A DNA stretch of 51,356 bases from Advenella faeciporci (GTDB lineage: Bacteria; Pseudomonadota; Gammaproteobacteria; Burkholderiales; Burkholderiaceae_B): NCBI RefSeq assembly GCF_014652395.1, contig NZ_BMYS01000021.1:1-51356 (forward strand). Direction: 5' to 3'. The translations under genes were made by a program, and so were the position numbers. This document shows, piece by piece, positions 18,236 through 28,437 of this stretch. The notes under the pieces are model-generated. The model was not told the origin of the DNA and did no database searches. It saw only the letters and a program-made list of their open reading frames with translations. Numbering within the stretch: the first letter of the stretch is position 1; each line of letters begins with the position of its first letter.

Positions 18236-18655
18236 ATGTCTGACATGATGAGTATTTTCAGCATTTCCGGTTCGGCATTGAATGCGGGTTCGCAACGCAT
18301 GAACGTTACGGCCAGCAATATTGCCAATGCCGACAGCGTGGCCGGGCCCGATGGGCAGCCTTACAAAGCCAAACAGGTGGTTTTCAAAATGCAGCCGCTG
18401 GGCAATGCCTTCAGTCAATACCCGATTGGGGGCGTGCAGGTCAGTAATGTGGTTGAAAGCCAGGCGCCCATGCGCTTGCAGTATGACCCGCAAAGTCCTT
18501 ATGCCGACAATAATGGTTACGTTACCCTGCCCAACGTTGATGTGGTGGGCGAGACCGTCAATATGATTGCCGCCGCCCGTTCTTACCAGGCCAATGTGGA
18601 AGTCATTAATACGGCCAAGTCAATCATGATGAAAACACTGACGCTTGGCCAGTAA
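18236..18655 (+). CDS. flgC: FlgC, proximal rod protein
   Basis: A rod subunit of 139 residues. It shows the rod motif [12 protein letters not shown] near the N-terminus, the FlgC-type segment [19 protein letters not shown], and the conserved C-terminal helix [26 protein letters not shown] precedes the ATG. It sits between flgB and flgD in the standard order. Confidence 0.96.
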   Translation: MSDMMSIFSISGSALNAGSQRMNVTASNIANADSVAGPDGQPYKAKQVVFKMQPLGNAFSQYPIGGVQVSNVVESQAPMRLQYDPQSPYADNNGYVTLPNVDVVGETVNMIAAARSYQANVEVINTAKSIMMKTLTLGQ

Positions 18656-18671
18656 AGGATAAAGGCAACTT

Positions 18672-19346
18672 ATGACAACCATTAATCCAACCAGCGGTGC
18701 CAGCTCCCTGAGCGGTGGCGCAAGCAGCCTGGGCACAAGCAGTATCGCAGAAACACAAGAGCAGTTCCTGACCTTGCTGGTAACTCAGTTGCGTAACCAG
18801 GATCCCCTGAACCCCATGGACAATGCCGGCATTACGTCGCAGCTGGCCCAGCTGTCTACCGTAAGTGGTATAGAAAAGCTTAACCAGACCGTTCTGGCCC
18901 TTACCGGCCAGCTGGATGTGTCGCAGTCAATGCAGGCTTCAAACCTGATCGGCCGCCATGTATTGGTGCCCGGTGAAGCCATCAAGCTGGGTGAAAGTGG
19001 TGTGGCCACCCCTTTTGGGGTTGACCTGATGGGTGCAGCCGCCAGCCTGAAAGTGGAAATTGTGGATGCCGCCGGCAATCCGGTACGCACCTTCGATTTG
19101 GGGCCCCAGAATGTGGATGTCATTTCCATGCAGTGGGATGGTCTGGGCGATAATGGTACGCAGGCACCGGCGGGCAAATACACGGTTCGTGTAACGGCTC
19201 TTGATGCGGCCAATAGTTCCGTTCCTGCAGAGGCCTTGCAATATGGGCAGGTACAAAGTGTTTCTTACAGCACCGAGGGCATGAAAATGGACCTGGGGCT
19301 AACCGGTCGTTACGCGCTGACTGATCTGCGTAAAGTAATGAACTGA
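18672..19346 (+). CDS. flgD: FlgD, hook cap scaffold
   Basis: FlgD forms the transient cap under which FlgE assembles. The 224-residue product has the conserved N-terminal export/cap segment EQFLTLLVTQLRNQDPLNPM after a Ser/Gly/Thr-rich start, then the Tudor/Fn3-like core with WDGLGDNGTQAPAGKYTVRV. AAAGGATAAAGG precedes the ATG. Confidence 0.96.
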   Translation: MTTINPTSGASSLSGGASSLGTSSIAETQEQFLTLLVTQLRNQDPLNPMDNAGITSQLAQLSTVSGIEKLNQTVLALTGQLDVSQSMQASNLIGRHVLVPGEAIKLGESGVATPFGVDLMGAAASLKVEIVDAAGNPVRTFDLGPQNVDVISMQWDGLGDNGTQAPAGKYTVRVTALDAANSSVPAEALQYGQVQSVSYSTEGMKMDLGLTGRYALTDLRKVMN

Positions 19347-19376
19347 AGATTAATTTTTTATAAGTGATTTTTTATC

Positions 19377-20831
19377 ATGGCATTTGGACAAGGTTTATCA
19401 GGCTTGAACGCCTCGGCACAGAATCTGGACGTGATTGGAAACAATATTGCCAACTCGGCCACGGTGGGTTTCAAGGCATCGTCAGTAGCATTTGCCGATG
19501 TATATGCTTCATCACGGGTGGGTATGGGCGTGCAGGTTGCGGCCATTAACCAGCGCTTTACCTTGGGTAATATCTCTTCAACGGGTAATTCGCTTGATTT
19601 GGCCATTGATGGTGAAAAAGGCCTGTTCCGTTTGGTGGACACCAGTGGAAACGTGTCTTATACACGTAATGGTCAGTTCCAGGCAGACCGTAACAATTAC
19701 ATTGTCAATAGCAGCGGGCAGCGTCTTACCGGTTACATTGGTGAAAACAGCACCTTGCTGCAGGAACTGAAAATCCCGGTTGGCAATATTCCTCCCAAAG
19801 CAACGCAAAATACAGGCTTGATCACCAACCTGGATGCCAATGCGTCCATTATCTCCATTACCGGTTCTCCTGAAGTGTTGGGCGAAGTTGCGCTGGAGTC
19901 TGGTGGCGTTACCACGACCTATAATTTTCGGGTAAGCAGTACCGGTGGCCTGACCTGGACCGATGCGGCCGGTGCCACTGTACCGGCACCGCCAGATGGC
20001 ACTTACACCAGTGGCACCTCAACCGTCACCCTGTCAGGTGGGCAGGTGGTTAGCGGGGCCCTGGACCCCACAGTGGCTTATCAGCCCGCACAGCAGGCAA
20101 GACCATTTTCACCGGCTGATCCGGCCAGCTTTACCCATTCGCTGAACATGAATGTGTATGACTCTTTGGGCAATGCCCATGAGCTGACCCAATACTTTGT
20201 CAAACGTGCCGGTACCACTGGTACCGAAAGCGAATGGGATGTTTATTACTATATGGACGGGGTCCCGGTGGATGCGCCTGCCGGTGGTGGCCCGTTACCC
20301 ATGACCTTCGACAGTATTGGCCGTTTAACCAGCAGCAATACTTTAATGGTCACGGTTAACCAGCCCGGTACCGCAGCCGCCCCGGCAGAACCATTGGTTA
20401 TTAGAATGGATTACACTGGTACCACGCAGTTTGCCGGTGCTTTTACGCCCAACTTTGTCCAGGACGGCTATGCAACGGGTGAATATAACGGTTTGTCCGT
20501 TTCTGCGGATGGTGCCATTGTGGCCAATTACACCAACGGTGAATCACAGGTCATGGGTTACGTGGCGCTGGCCAATTTTAACAACCTGAATGGCCTGCAG
20601 CCCATCGGTGGCAATGCCTGGCAGGAAACCCGTGACTCAGGCCCACCGGTTTTTGGTAAACCGGGTACCAACAGCCTGGCTCGTCTTAAAGGGCAGGCGG
20701 TTGAAGAGTCCAACGTGGATATGAGTTCCGAATTGGTGAACATGATTATTGCCCAGCGCAATTATCAGGCCAATGCCCAAACCATTAAAACCCAGGATCA
20801 GATCTTGCAGACCCTGATCTCCCTGCGTTAA
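19377..20831 (+). CDS. flgE: FlgE, hook protein
   Basis: The main hook subunit, 484 residues. The N-terminal DNIANS-type motif appears as NLDVIGNNIANSATVGFKA and the C-terminal coiled coil as SSELVNMIIAQRNYQANAQT. The middle (about 140-370) is the variable hook surface, rich in Thr, Gly and Pro. The start at 19377 follows a T-rich leader with no strong ribosome site, which is odd for a gene needing about a hundred copies per hook. Confidence 0.96.
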   Translation: MAFGQGLSGLNASAQNLDVIGNNIANSATVGFKASSVAFADVYASSRVGMGVQVAAINQRFTLGNISSTGNSLDLAIDGEKGLFRLVDTSGNVSYTRNGQFQADRNNYIVNSSGQRLTGYIGENSTLLQELKIPVGNIPPKATQNTGLITNLDANASIISITGSPEVLGEVALESGGVTTTYNFRVSSTGGLTWTDAAGATVPAPPDGTYTSGTSTVTLSGGQVVSGALDPTVAYQPAQQARPFSPADPASFTHSLNMNVYDSLGNAHELTQYFVKRAGTTGTESEWDVYYYMDGVPVDAPAGGGPLPMTFDSIGRLTSSNTLMVTVNQPGTAAAPAEPLVIRMDYTGTTQFAGAFTPNFVQDGYATGEYNGLSVSADGAIVANYTNGESQVMGYVALANFNNLNGLQPIGGNAWQETRDSGPPVFGKPGTNSLARLKGQAVEESNVDMSSELVNMIIAQRNYQANAQTIKTQDQILQTLISLR

Positions 20832-20849
20832 CCGGCAGGAGTGAAATAA

Positions 20850-21620
20850 ATGGATCGTGCCATATATACAGCCAGCAACGGGGCAGCCAGAATCCTGGAG
20901 CAGCAGGCGGTTCTGTCCAATAATCTGGCGAACGTGAACACGCCGGGCTTTCGGGCCCAGCTTTCGCAATACCGTTCCACACCGGTGGTCAGTCCCTTAA
21001 TTGGCAGTGCTGAAACCACCCGGGTGCTAACGGTGGCCACCACCTCGGATAGCGATATGGAGCAGGGGGCGTTTATGACCACCGGCCGTGACCTGGATGT
21101 TGCCATTCAGGGTGAGGGCTGGTTTGCGGTGCGGGCCCTTGATGGCTCCGAGGCGTATACGCGTGGCGGAAACCTGCAGCGTAACGCTGATGGTCTGCTG
21201 GTGACGGGGGGGGGCCTGATGGTGTTGTCTGAAGATGGCCAGCCCATTGAAATTCCCGATGCGGCCGCGATTGGTATTGAGCGTTCTGGCGGTATTAACG
21301 TCTTGGCCGCAGGTGATGCGCCCACCGAAGTGCAGCGGGTGGCCAAATTAAAGATTGGTGATCCAGGCAATGCCCGCATGGTGCGTGGTGATGATGGTCT
21401 GTTCCGTGCCGTCAACGCCCAGGGGCAGCAGGTTGAACTGCCTGATACCACACAGGTAACCGTTGTAAGCGGCATCCTGGAAGGCAGCAATGTCAGTGCC
21501 GCCGGCAATATGGTGGGGCTTATCCAGAATGCCCGTCGTTTTGAAATGCAAATGAAAGTTATCCAGGAACTGAGCAGCAAAGAGCAAAATGCGAACAGTC
21601 TGCTTTCATCGGCCGGGTAA
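20850..21620 (+). CDS. flgF: FlgF, proximal rod protein
   Basis: A rod subunit of 256 residues. It shows the rod motif LSNNLANVNTPGFRAQLSQY, a central FlgE/F/G domain (TTGRDLDVAIQGEGWFAV) and the C-terminal SNVSAAGNMVGLIQNARRFEMQMK helix in two parts. GGCAGGAG lies upstream of the ATG. Order and spacing with flgE and flgG are standard. Confidence 0.95.
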   Translation: MDRAIYTASNGAARILEQQAVLSNNLANVNTPGFRAQLSQYRSTPVVSPLIGSAETTRVLTVATTSDSDMEQGAFMTTGRDLDVAIQGEGWFAVRALDGSEAYTRGGNLQRNADGLLVTGGGLMVLSEDGQPIEIPDAAAIGIERSGGINVLAAGDAPTEVQRVAKLKIGDPGNARMVRGDDGLFRAVNAQGQQVELPDTTQVTVVSGILEGSNVSAAGNMVGLIQNARRFEMQMKVIQELSSKEQNANSLLSSAG

Positions 21621-21675
21621 ACGCATTTTGCATGATTTTGTACTTAATTTATCATTGATTTAATCAGGAACCAAT

Positions 21676-22461
21676 ATGATACGCTCGCTATGGATTGCCA
21701 AGACAGGCCTTGAGGCCCAGCAAACCAATATGGATGTGATTTCCAATAATATTGCCAACGTCAACACCGATGGCTTCAAGCGCAACCGTGCCATTTTTGA
21801 GGACCTGATGTACCAGACCGTACGCCAGCCCGGCGCCCAGGTGGGCGATGCCAACCAGTTGCCTACCGGCCTGCAGGTGGGTATGGGGGTGCGTACCGTA
21901 GCCACCGAGCGTATCCATACCCAGGGCAATCTGAAAAATACCGGCAACAGTCTTGATATTGCCATCGATGGCAGGGGTTTCCTGCAGGTTGAAATGCCCG
22001 ATGGCACCTTTGCCTATACCCGCAATGGTTCCCTGCAGCTGGACCAGAATGGCCAGCTGGTTACTGCAGGTGGTTACCCCATACAGCCGGCCATTACCAT
22101 TCCCGATAATGCCTTAACCATTGAAATTGGCCGGGATGGTACGGTGTCGGTCACCCAGCCCGGTGCAACCGGCACGAGCATCCAGGTGGGCCAGCTGGAG
22201 TTGACCACTTTTGTCAATCCGGCCGGTTTGCTCAGCCTGGGTGAAAACCTTTATGCCCAAACCGATGCATCGGGCGCCGAAACCGTATCCACACCAGGTT
22301 TGGATGGCACCGGCAGAATTTTGCATAAATATACCGAAACCTCTAACGTGAACGTGGCTGAAGAGCTGGTTAACATGATTGCCACCCAGCGGGCCTATGA
22401 AATGAACAGCAAGGCCATTACCACTTCCGACCAGATGCTTGCCCGCCTGACCCAGATCTGA
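21676..22461 (+). CDS. flgG: FlgG, distal rod protein
   Basis: The distal rod subunit, 261 residues. It has [20 protein letters not shown] near the N-terminus, the FlgG-type [14 protein letters not shown] and [16 protein letters not shown] segments, and the C-terminal [20 protein letters not shown] helix. AGGAAC precedes the ATG. flgH follows in about 30 bases. Confidence 0.97.
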   Translation: MIRSLWIAKTGLEAQQTNMDVISNNIANVNTDGFKRNRAIFEDLMYQTVRQPGAQVGDANQLPTGLQVGMGVRTVATERIHTQGNLKNTGNSLDIAIDGRGFLQVEMPDGTFAYTRNGSLQLDQNGQLVTAGGYPIQPAITIPDNALTIEIGRDGTVSVTQPGATGTSIQVGQLELTTFVNPAGLLSLGENLYAQTDASGAETVSTPGLDGTGRILHKYTETSNVNVAEELVNMIATQRAYEMNSKAITTSDQMLARLTQI

Positions 22462-22490
22462 TTGACTCACTCACTTTGCGATACCGCCTT

Positions 22491-23189
22491 ATGTCTATGT
22501 CTTTTCGTTCGATTCGTCTGTTTACGGTTGGTCTGATTATTGCCCTGGCCAGTGGTTGTGCCATGGTGCCTCATCCCAAAATCGTGGATGGTCCCCTGAC
22601 AGCCGAGCCCATGCAGCCCATGCCCGAGGTCCGGCAAGAGCCGGACGGTTCTATTTACCGGGGTGGACAGGCAGGCGTTTTTCCCTTGTTTGAAGACCGT
22701 CGGCCACGCAATGTCGGCGATATCGTGACTGTGGTGATTGAAGAGAAAACCAATGCCTCCAAGCGTGTGGCAACCACCACCAATCGTAACAGCGGCATGG
22801 ATTTTGGTGTAACCGCTGCGCCTGACTGGATGCCAAGCGCATTGTCTGCCGATGAGCGTTTTTCTGCAGACGGTAGCAACGATATGGAAGGCAAGGGTAG
22901 CAGTACGGCCAATAACATGTTCACCGGTAACATTACCACGACCGTGATTGGCGTGTTGGCCAATGGCAACCTGAAAATTGCCGGGGAAAAAGCCATTGCG
23001 ATTAACCAGGGCAGTGAGCACCTGCGTTTTTCAGGGGTGGTTGACCCGCGTTCCATTACCGGCACCAATACCGTGTCTTCCACTCAGGTGGCCGATGCCC
23101 GCATCGAGTTTCGTAGCAAGGGTGTGATGGACGAGGTGCAAACCATGGGCTGGTTGCAGCGGTTTTTCCTGAACATTGCACCGTTCTAA
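22491..23189 (+). CDS. flgH: FlgH, L-ring lipoprotein
   Basis: An outer-membrane lipoprotein that forms the L ring. The signal peptide ends in the lipobox ALASGC, so the mature protein begins at that cysteine. Family stretches include RNVGDIVTVVIEEKTNASK and the C-terminal QVADARIEFRSKG and WLQRFFLNIAPF. I use ATG 22491; a second ATG two codons on (22497) and a TTG at 22476 are alternatives. No clear ribosome site separates them. Confidence 0.95.
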   Translation: MSMSFRSIRLFTVGLIIALASGCAMVPHPKIVDGPLTAEPMQPMPEVRQEPDGSIYRGGQAGVFPLFEDRRPRNVGDIVTVVIEEKTNASKRVATTTNRNSGMDFGVTAAPDWMPSALSADERFSADGSNDMEGKGSSTANNMFTGNITTTVIGVLANGNLKIAGEKAIAINQGSEHLRFSGVVDPRSITGTNTVSSTQVADARIEFRSKGVMDEVQTMGWLQRFFLNIAPF

Positions 23190-23219
23190 GTGTTTAATAC
23201 TCATAATTGGAGTTGCAGT

Positions 23220-24341
23220 TTGACAATGAAATCCGGAATCCTGAAACACCTCATGGCATTGGTCTTATGGGTCGGTGTGGCTCAGGGTTTTGCCCTGGCT
23301 GAACCGTTGCGAGACCTGGCCTCCATCCAGGGGGTGCGCGACAACCAGTTGATTGGTTATGGTCTGGTGGTAGGTCTGGATGGCAGTGGTGACCAGGTGC
23401 GTCAGTCGCCCTTTACCCAACAAAGCCTGACCAATATGCTGGCCCAGCTGGGTGTTACGGTGCCTGCAGGGGTCAATATGCAGGTTAAAAACGTGGCGGC
23501 AGTCATGGTAACGGCAACCCTGCCTTCGTTTGCCCAGCCTGGTCAATCCATTGACGTGAACGTCTCTTCCATGGGTAATGCCAAAAGCCTGCGGGGCGGC
23601 ACCTTGTTAATGACCCCTCTTAAGGGGGCCGATAACCAGGTATATGCCCTGGCGCAGGGAAATATCGTGGTGGGTGGGGCGGGGGCCCAGTCTGGTGGCA
23701 GCCAGGTCCAGGTTAACCAGTTAAATGGCGGCATGATTACCGGTGGTGCTCTGGTGGAGCGCACGGTGCCGACACGTTTCAGCAAAGACGGTATTATCCG
23801 GATAGAAATGCATGATACCGATTTTGGTACCACTGAAAATGCCGTGGCAGCCATTAACAAGGTTATGGGAGCAGGCGCGGCAAGATCCGTGAACGGACGC
23901 GTCATTGAGGTGCGTGGCCCCATGGTTGAATCGGCGCAAGCCGCTTTTCTGGCCCGTTTGCAGGCTATTAATGTCACGCGTGCAGCGGCACGCGCCAAGG
24001 TTATCGTGAATGCGCGTACCGGTACCGTGGTCATGAATCAGTCGGTCACCATTGATCAGGCTGCCGTGGCTTTTGGCAGTCTGGCCGTGGTCATTGACCA
24101 AAGTGTTGATGTGAACCAGCCCGATACCCCTTTTGGTGGCGGGCAAACTGTTGTTACACCCAATACCAATATCCAGGTTCAGCAGCAACAGGGCAAATTG
24201 CAAATGGTGAATCGAGGCGTGCGTCTGACAGATGTGGTGCGTGCCTTAAATGCCCTGGGTGCCAGTCCGCAAGACCTGATTTCTATTCTCCAGGCATTAA
24301 AAAGTGCCGGTGCCCTCAGGGCCGATCTGGAAATTATTTAG
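23220..24341 (+). CDS. flgI: FlgI, P-ring protein
   Basis: A periplasmic P-ring subunit of about 373 residues. After a signal peptide (cut after ALA before EPLRDLA) come the hallmark segments [19 protein letters not shown] and [20 protein letters not shown], and the C-terminal [20 protein letters not shown]. The GGAG at 23209-23212 sits 7 bases before TTG 23220 and 13 before ATG 23226, so I prefer TTG. The ATG loses only two residues. Confidence 0.95.
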   Translation: MTMKSGILKHLMALVLWVGVAQGFALAEPLRDLASIQGVRDNQLIGYGLVVGLDGSGDQVRQSPFTQQSLTNMLAQLGVTVPAGVNMQVKNVAAVMVTATLPSFAQPGQSIDVNVSSMGNAKSLRGGTLLMTPLKGADNQVYALAQGNIVVGGAGAQSGGSQVQVNQLNGGMITGGALVERTVPTRFSKDGIIRIEMHDTDFGTTENAVAAINKVMGAGAARSVNGRVIEVRGPMVESAQAAFLARLQAINVTRAAARAKVIVNARTGTVVMNQSVTIDQAAVAFGSLAVVIDQSVDVNQPDTPFGGGQTVVTPNTNIQVQQQQGKLQMVNRGVRLTDVVRALNALGASPQDLISILQALKSAGALRADLEII

Positions 24342-24356
24342 TTAACAGGAGTCGCC

Positions 24357-25406
24357 ATGACAATTACCAGTTATATCCCCCGTCCCGGCGTGAGCCGTTC
24401 TGCTCCACAGTTTGTCATGGACATGAATTCGCTGCACCAGCTCAAGCGCCAGGTGGCCGGGCAAATGAATACCTCGCTGGAAGATATTGAAAAAGGCGAA
24501 AAAGAAGTTGCCCAGCAATTTGAGGCCCTGTTTATCCAGACGCTGTTAAAGCAGGCACGTGCCACGCGTCTGGGGGAAGGGATGTTTGACAGCGACCAGA
24601 CTCGTTTGGTGCAATCCATGGCCGATGAGCAAATGGCGCTCAATATGGCTTCGGGCAAAGGCATTGGCCTGGCCCAGTCCTTGCTGGAACAAATCAGGGA
24701 AAGTGGTTCGGCAGCCTTGCTCAATGCAGGCAAGTCAATGGATGCGGGTTCTGTCCCGGGCGTTAATAACGCAACGTCAGCGTCCATGCCCATGGAAAAC
24801 AGGGATGCGATTGGCGATCTGATTTCCACCCTGGGCAACCGGGTAAGAAGTTTCGCAAAAAACATGGCTTCGGTTATTGGTGTGGCGGATAACGCCCCGG
24901 AAAGGATCAGCAGTTTTGTTGAGAAAATGGGCCCCGCCGCCAGTGCGGCAGCAGCCGGTTCAGGTATTCCGGCTTCGCTTATTTTAAGCCAGGCCGCGCT
25001 TGAGTCGGGTTGGGGACGTCGCGAAATTTTGCATGAAAACGGGCAGACCAGTCATAACCTGTTTGGCATTAAGGCAACCGGTGGCTGGACAGGTAAAGTG
25101 GTGAATGTCATGACCACCGAATATGTCAATGGGGTGGCCAAAAAAATGGAACAGCCTTTCAGGGCCTATGATTCTTATGAGGAATCCTTTGCCGATTATG
25201 CACGCCTAATTAGCCAGAACAAGCGTTATCAGCATGTATTGACCGCAGAAAATGCCCATGAAGCGGCCCGGCAGATCCAGAAAGCCGGTTATGCCACAGA
25301 CCCCAAGTACGCCAGCAAACTGATCAGTATCATGGGTTATTTTGAAGACCGTTCTCTGGCTGGCAATACAGGGTCAGGCGCAAATAAGCGGATTGCCAAC
25401 ATTTAA
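24357..25406 (+). CDS. flgJ: FlgJ, rod cap and peptidoglycan hydrolase
   Basis: A dual-domain protein of 349 residues. The N-terminal rod-cap domain (about 20-115) has QQFEALFIQTLLKQAR and LVQSMADEQMALNMA. The C-terminal glucosaminidase domain (about 190-335) has the catalytic glutamate in ILSQAALESGWG and later YDSYEESFADYARLI. It locally opens the wall for rod growth. AGGAG lies upstream of the ATG. A 115-base gap with a sigma-28 promoter separates it from flgK. Confidence 0.96.
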   Translation: MTITSYIPRPGVSRSAPQFVMDMNSLHQLKRQVAGQMNTSLEDIEKGEKEVAQQFEALFIQTLLKQARATRLGEGMFDSDQTRLVQSMADEQMALNMASGKGIGLAQSLLEQIRESGSAALLNAGKSMDAGSVPGVNNATSASMPMENRDAIGDLISTLGNRVRSFAKNMASVIGVADNAPERISSFVEKMGPAASAAAAGSGIPASLILSQAALESGWGRREILHENGQTSHNLFGIKATGGWTGKVVNVMTTEYVNGVAKKMEQPFRAYDSYEESFADYARLISQNKRYQHVLTAENAHEAARQIQKAGYATDPKYASKLISIMGYFEDRSLAGNTGSGANKRIANI

Positions 25407-25456
25407 GACGGCCAGCGTGTTTAAGCCAGCCAGCGTGCCTTTTTTGGCGGTCCGGC

Positions 25457-25483
25457 TAAACAATTGGATTTTTCTGCCGTTAA
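25457..25483 (+). promoter_or_regulatory. sigma-28 promoter for flgKL
   Basis: TAAACAAT at 25457-25464, an 11-base spacer, then GCCGTTAA at 25476-25483. It starts the class 3 unit flgK-flgL and probably the chemoreceptor gene after it. The -10 end lies 38 bases before the flgK ATG. Confidence 0.85.
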
Positions 25484-25521
25484 CCAACAGAAAGACAAGC
25501 AATATTTATTGACGGAAAATT

Positions 25522-27174
25522 ATGAATTTGGCCAAACTTGGGTTAACCGCCCTGAATACGGCGCAGGCTCGCCTGACAACAACCAGCCATAATATTAATA
25601 ACTACGATACCGCCGGTTATACCCGGCAGGAAACCCTGATCTCAACGGCGGGCGCTTCTTCATCGGGTACCGGTTTTTTTGGCCGGGGTGTTGCGGTAGA
25701 GACCGTTCGCCGTGCTTATAGTTCTTTTCTGAACAGCCAGCTTGTTAACAACGAAAGCAAGGGTGCATTGCTGGCTGCCTATGGTGGCCAGATTTCGCAA
25801 ATCAATAATGTGCTGGCAGACCGTACCGTGGGTATCGGGCCATCCATCCAGTCGTTTTTTGATGGTGTCAATGCGGTAGCCAGCAACCCTGCCGATCCGG
25901 CTTCGCGCCAGGAACTGTTGGGCCGGACCCAAACCGTAGTTACCCAATTCAATGAACTGGGCCACTTCCTGGATCAGCAACGCGGCGAAATCAATAGCCA
26001 GATTGACAACTCGGTCATCTCTATTAATGCCCACCTTAGCCGCATTTCCCAGCTTAACCAGCAAATTGTGCAGGCCAAGGGTGTGAATCCCAATCATGAA
26101 CCCAATGACCTGCTGGACCAGCGCGATTATGAAATTTCACAATTAAACCAGATTGTGAATGTCAACGTGGTTGAACAGGACAACCAGGTCAGTATTTCGG
26201 TGGGAAATGGTCAGCAGCTGCTGACCCAAAATAAAATTTATCCCTTGACAACCGGGCCGTCGGCAGAAAACCCCAAAAATACCGTGGTATATGCCACCAT
26301 TCCGGTTGGCAGGCAGGGTGAAGTGGTTAAGGTTGAACTGGACGAAACCAAAATAACCGGTGGTTCGTTGGGTGGCTTGTTGAAATACCGCCGCGAAAGC
26401 CTGGAAGTCGAGCAGCGCGAGGTTGGCCAGCTGGCCACTGCGTTTGCCCTGTCCATGAACGAGGCCAATGCCAAAGGCCTGGACTTGAAAGGTGAGCCGG
26501 GGCAGGCGTTTTTCAATGTGCCCGCTCCTATTGCCACCGCCAATTCGCAAAACGTGGGTAATGTAAACCTCACAGCCAGCTTCCAGTCTGACGCTGCAGG
26601 TAAAATACAGGCTTCCGATTACGCCATTTATTTTGATGGCAATAATTACACCGTCACACGCGAAAGCGACAATCACATTATTCATACCGGTACCACGCTT
26701 GATGGCGTTGCCGTTGATGGCATGCAATTGAAAATGGAGGGCGGTGTGCCCTCGGCGGGCGATCGCTGGGCGTTGTCTGCGGTGGCGCACAGTCCGGTGC
26801 AAATCAGTGTGGCCATGACCAGTGCCGACCAGATTGCCGCTGCTGACGCAGAGGGTGGTGTGGCCAACGGCAATAATGCCCTGGACATGGCAAAGCTGCA
26901 AAGCAACAAAGTGTTGGGTGGCACCAAAACCTTTAATGAAAGTTTTTCACAAATCGTCAACCGTGTAGGGGTTCAGGCCCAGCAAAACGAATTCATGATT
27001 GCCTCCCAGAATGCCCTGACCAAACAAAGCTATTCATCACAACAGGCTTTGTCCGGGGTTAACCTGAATGAGGAATACATCAAGCTTGAAGCAGCCCAGG
27101 AAATGTTCCTGGTCGCCTCACGTATTATTGAAGTCAGCTCTGTGCTGATGGATACCATTTTATCTTTGAAGTAA
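25522..27174 (+). CDS. flgK: FlgK, hook-filament junction protein 1
   Basis: HAP1, 550 residues, joins hook to filament. The N-terminus has the family start LAKLGLTALNTAQARL and TTSHNINNYDTAGYTRQE, and the C-terminus ends with the junction helix GVNLNEEYIKLEAAQEMFLV. The middle (about 340-450) is a variable surface domain. A class 3 promoter lies just upstream, and flgL follows in 11 bases. Confidence 0.96.
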   Translation: MNLAKLGLTALNTAQARLTTTSHNINNYDTAGYTRQETLISTAGASSSGTGFFGRGVAVETVRRAYSSFLNSQLVNNESKGALLAAYGGQISQINNVLADRTVGIGPSIQSFFDGVNAVASNPADPASRQELLGRTQTVVTQFNELGHFLDQQRGEINSQIDNSVISINAHLSRISQLNQQIVQAKGVNPNHEPNDLLDQRDYEISQLNQIVNVNVVEQDNQVSISVGNGQQLLTQNKIYPLTTGPSAENPKNTVVYATIPVGRQGEVVKVELDETKITGGSLGGLLKYRRESLEVEQREVGQLATAFALSMNEANAKGLDLKGEPGQAFFNVPAPIATANSQNVGNVNLTASFQSDAAGKIQASDYAIYFDGNNYTVTRESDNHIIHTGTTLDGVAVDGMQLKMEGGVPSAGDRWALSAVAHSPVQISVAMTSADQIAAADAEGGVANGNNALDMAKLQSNKVLGGTKTFNESFSQIVNRVGVQAQQNEFMIASQNALTKQSYSSQQALSGVNLNEEYIKLEAAQEMFLVASRIIEVSSVLMDTILSLK

Positions 27175-27185
27175 AGGCTTAAGGC

Positions 27186-28421
27186 ATGCGCATCAGTACC
27201 AGCCAGTTTTATAAAACAGGATTAAACACCATCAATGCCCAGCAATCCCGGCAACTGGATATCTTTACGCAAATCGGTACCGGCAAGAAAATTGTTTCGC
27301 CCAAAGACGATCCGCTGGGAGCCGCCCGGGCATTGAATTTATCCAACAATATGGCCATTAATGACCGCTTTGCCGAGAACCGTAGCATTGCCAACCAGAA
27401 CCTGGCTTTTGAAGAAAGTATCCTGAACGAGGTGGCCACCACGCTGGTTGCCATCAAGACCAGAATTGTGGAAGCGGGCAATGGCACCATGGCAGATGCC
27501 GATCGGGCTACGCTGTCCGAGGTGGTGAACAGCCTGCGCAACCAGGTACTGGGCCTGGCCAATAGCACTGACGGTAACGGGCAGTTTATTTTTTCCGGCA
27601 ACCAGTCAGACCGTGCCGCTTTTGCTCCCGATGCCACCGGCAAGATCAACTGGCAGGGAGACTTGGGCAACCGTACCATTCAAGTCAGTTCTTCGCGTCA
27701 GTTAAGTTCTGCCGATACCGGTTATGTGGTATTTACCCGTGCCGTTTCCGGAGAGAACAGTTATTTGACAGCGGCCGCCAGCACCAATACGGGGACCGGG
27801 CAAATCAGCAGCCCCAATATCAGCGATGCGGCTGGTGCCAATGTGGGCAACAATTTCAGTATTGTCTTCAGTGGTACGCCGCTGTCTTACACGGTTGAAA
27901 CCCGGAATGCCGATGGCGTGGTACTGGGTACTGACGGCCCCAAGGCCTATGATGCCAGTCAGCAGCGCCTGGTCTTGCCAGGTGGCGTCGATGTTGCCTT
28001 TTCCGGCACTCCGGCCGAGGGAGATACATTCAGCGTTAATCATGCCCGTAATGAAGATATCAATATTTTCAACACGCTGGATAACCTGGCTGCCGCCCTT
28101 AATACGTCTACCAGCAGTGACCCGCAGGCGGCCGCCAGATTGCGCAATGCAATGTCATCGGCCACCCAAAGAATTGATGCCAACTACAACACGGTGCTAA
28201 CCACCCGTGCCTCAATTGGTACAAGAATGAATGAAATTCAGGCACTGGACGCCAGTGGCGAGCAGCGCAGGCTTGATTTCAGAAGTGAAATTTCCGCCAT
28301 TGAAGATGTTGACTTTTATGAGGCAAGTACCGAGCTGACCATGCGCGGTATGGCGCTTGAAGCCGCATCCCTGGCATTCAAGAAAATCCAGGGCCTTAGT
28401 CTGTTCAAGACTTTAGGTTGA
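27186..28421 (+). CDS. flgL: FlgL, hook-filament junction protein 3
   Basis: HAP3, 411 residues. Flagellin-like ends are visible: RISTSQFYKTGLNTINAQQS at the N-terminus with the KKIVSPKDDPLGAARALNL segment, and YEASTELTMRGMALEAASLA at the C-terminus. The central part (about 140-290) is Ala/Gly/Thr-rich and variable. It is co-transcribed with flgK, and only 16 bases separate it from the receptor gene downstream. Confidence 0.96.
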   Translation: MRISTSQFYKTGLNTINAQQSRQLDIFTQIGTGKKIVSPKDDPLGAARALNLSNNMAINDRFAENRSIANQNLAFEESILNEVATTLVAIKTRIVEAGNGTMADADRATLSEVVNSLRNQVLGLANSTDGNGQFIFSGNQSDRAAFAPDATGKINWQGDLGNRTIQVSSSRQLSSADTGYVVFTRAVSGENSYLTAAASTNTGTGQISSPNISDAAGANVGNNFSIVFSGTPLSYTVETRNADGVVLGTDGPKAYDASQQRLVLPGGVDVAFSGTPAEGDTFSVNHARNEDINIFNTLDNLAAALNTSTSSDPQAAARLRNAMSSATQRIDANYNTVLTTRASIGTRMNEIQALDASGEQRRLDFRSEISAIEDVDFYEASTELTMRGMALEAASLAFKKIQGLSLFKTLG

Positions 28422-28437
28422 TATTGGAGTTGGTACA

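Noticed and set aside
26143-26901. 252-codon frame antisense to flgK
   Set aside because: flgK is full length on the + strand. The antisense frame is rich in His, Gly and Ile with no recognisable fold signature.
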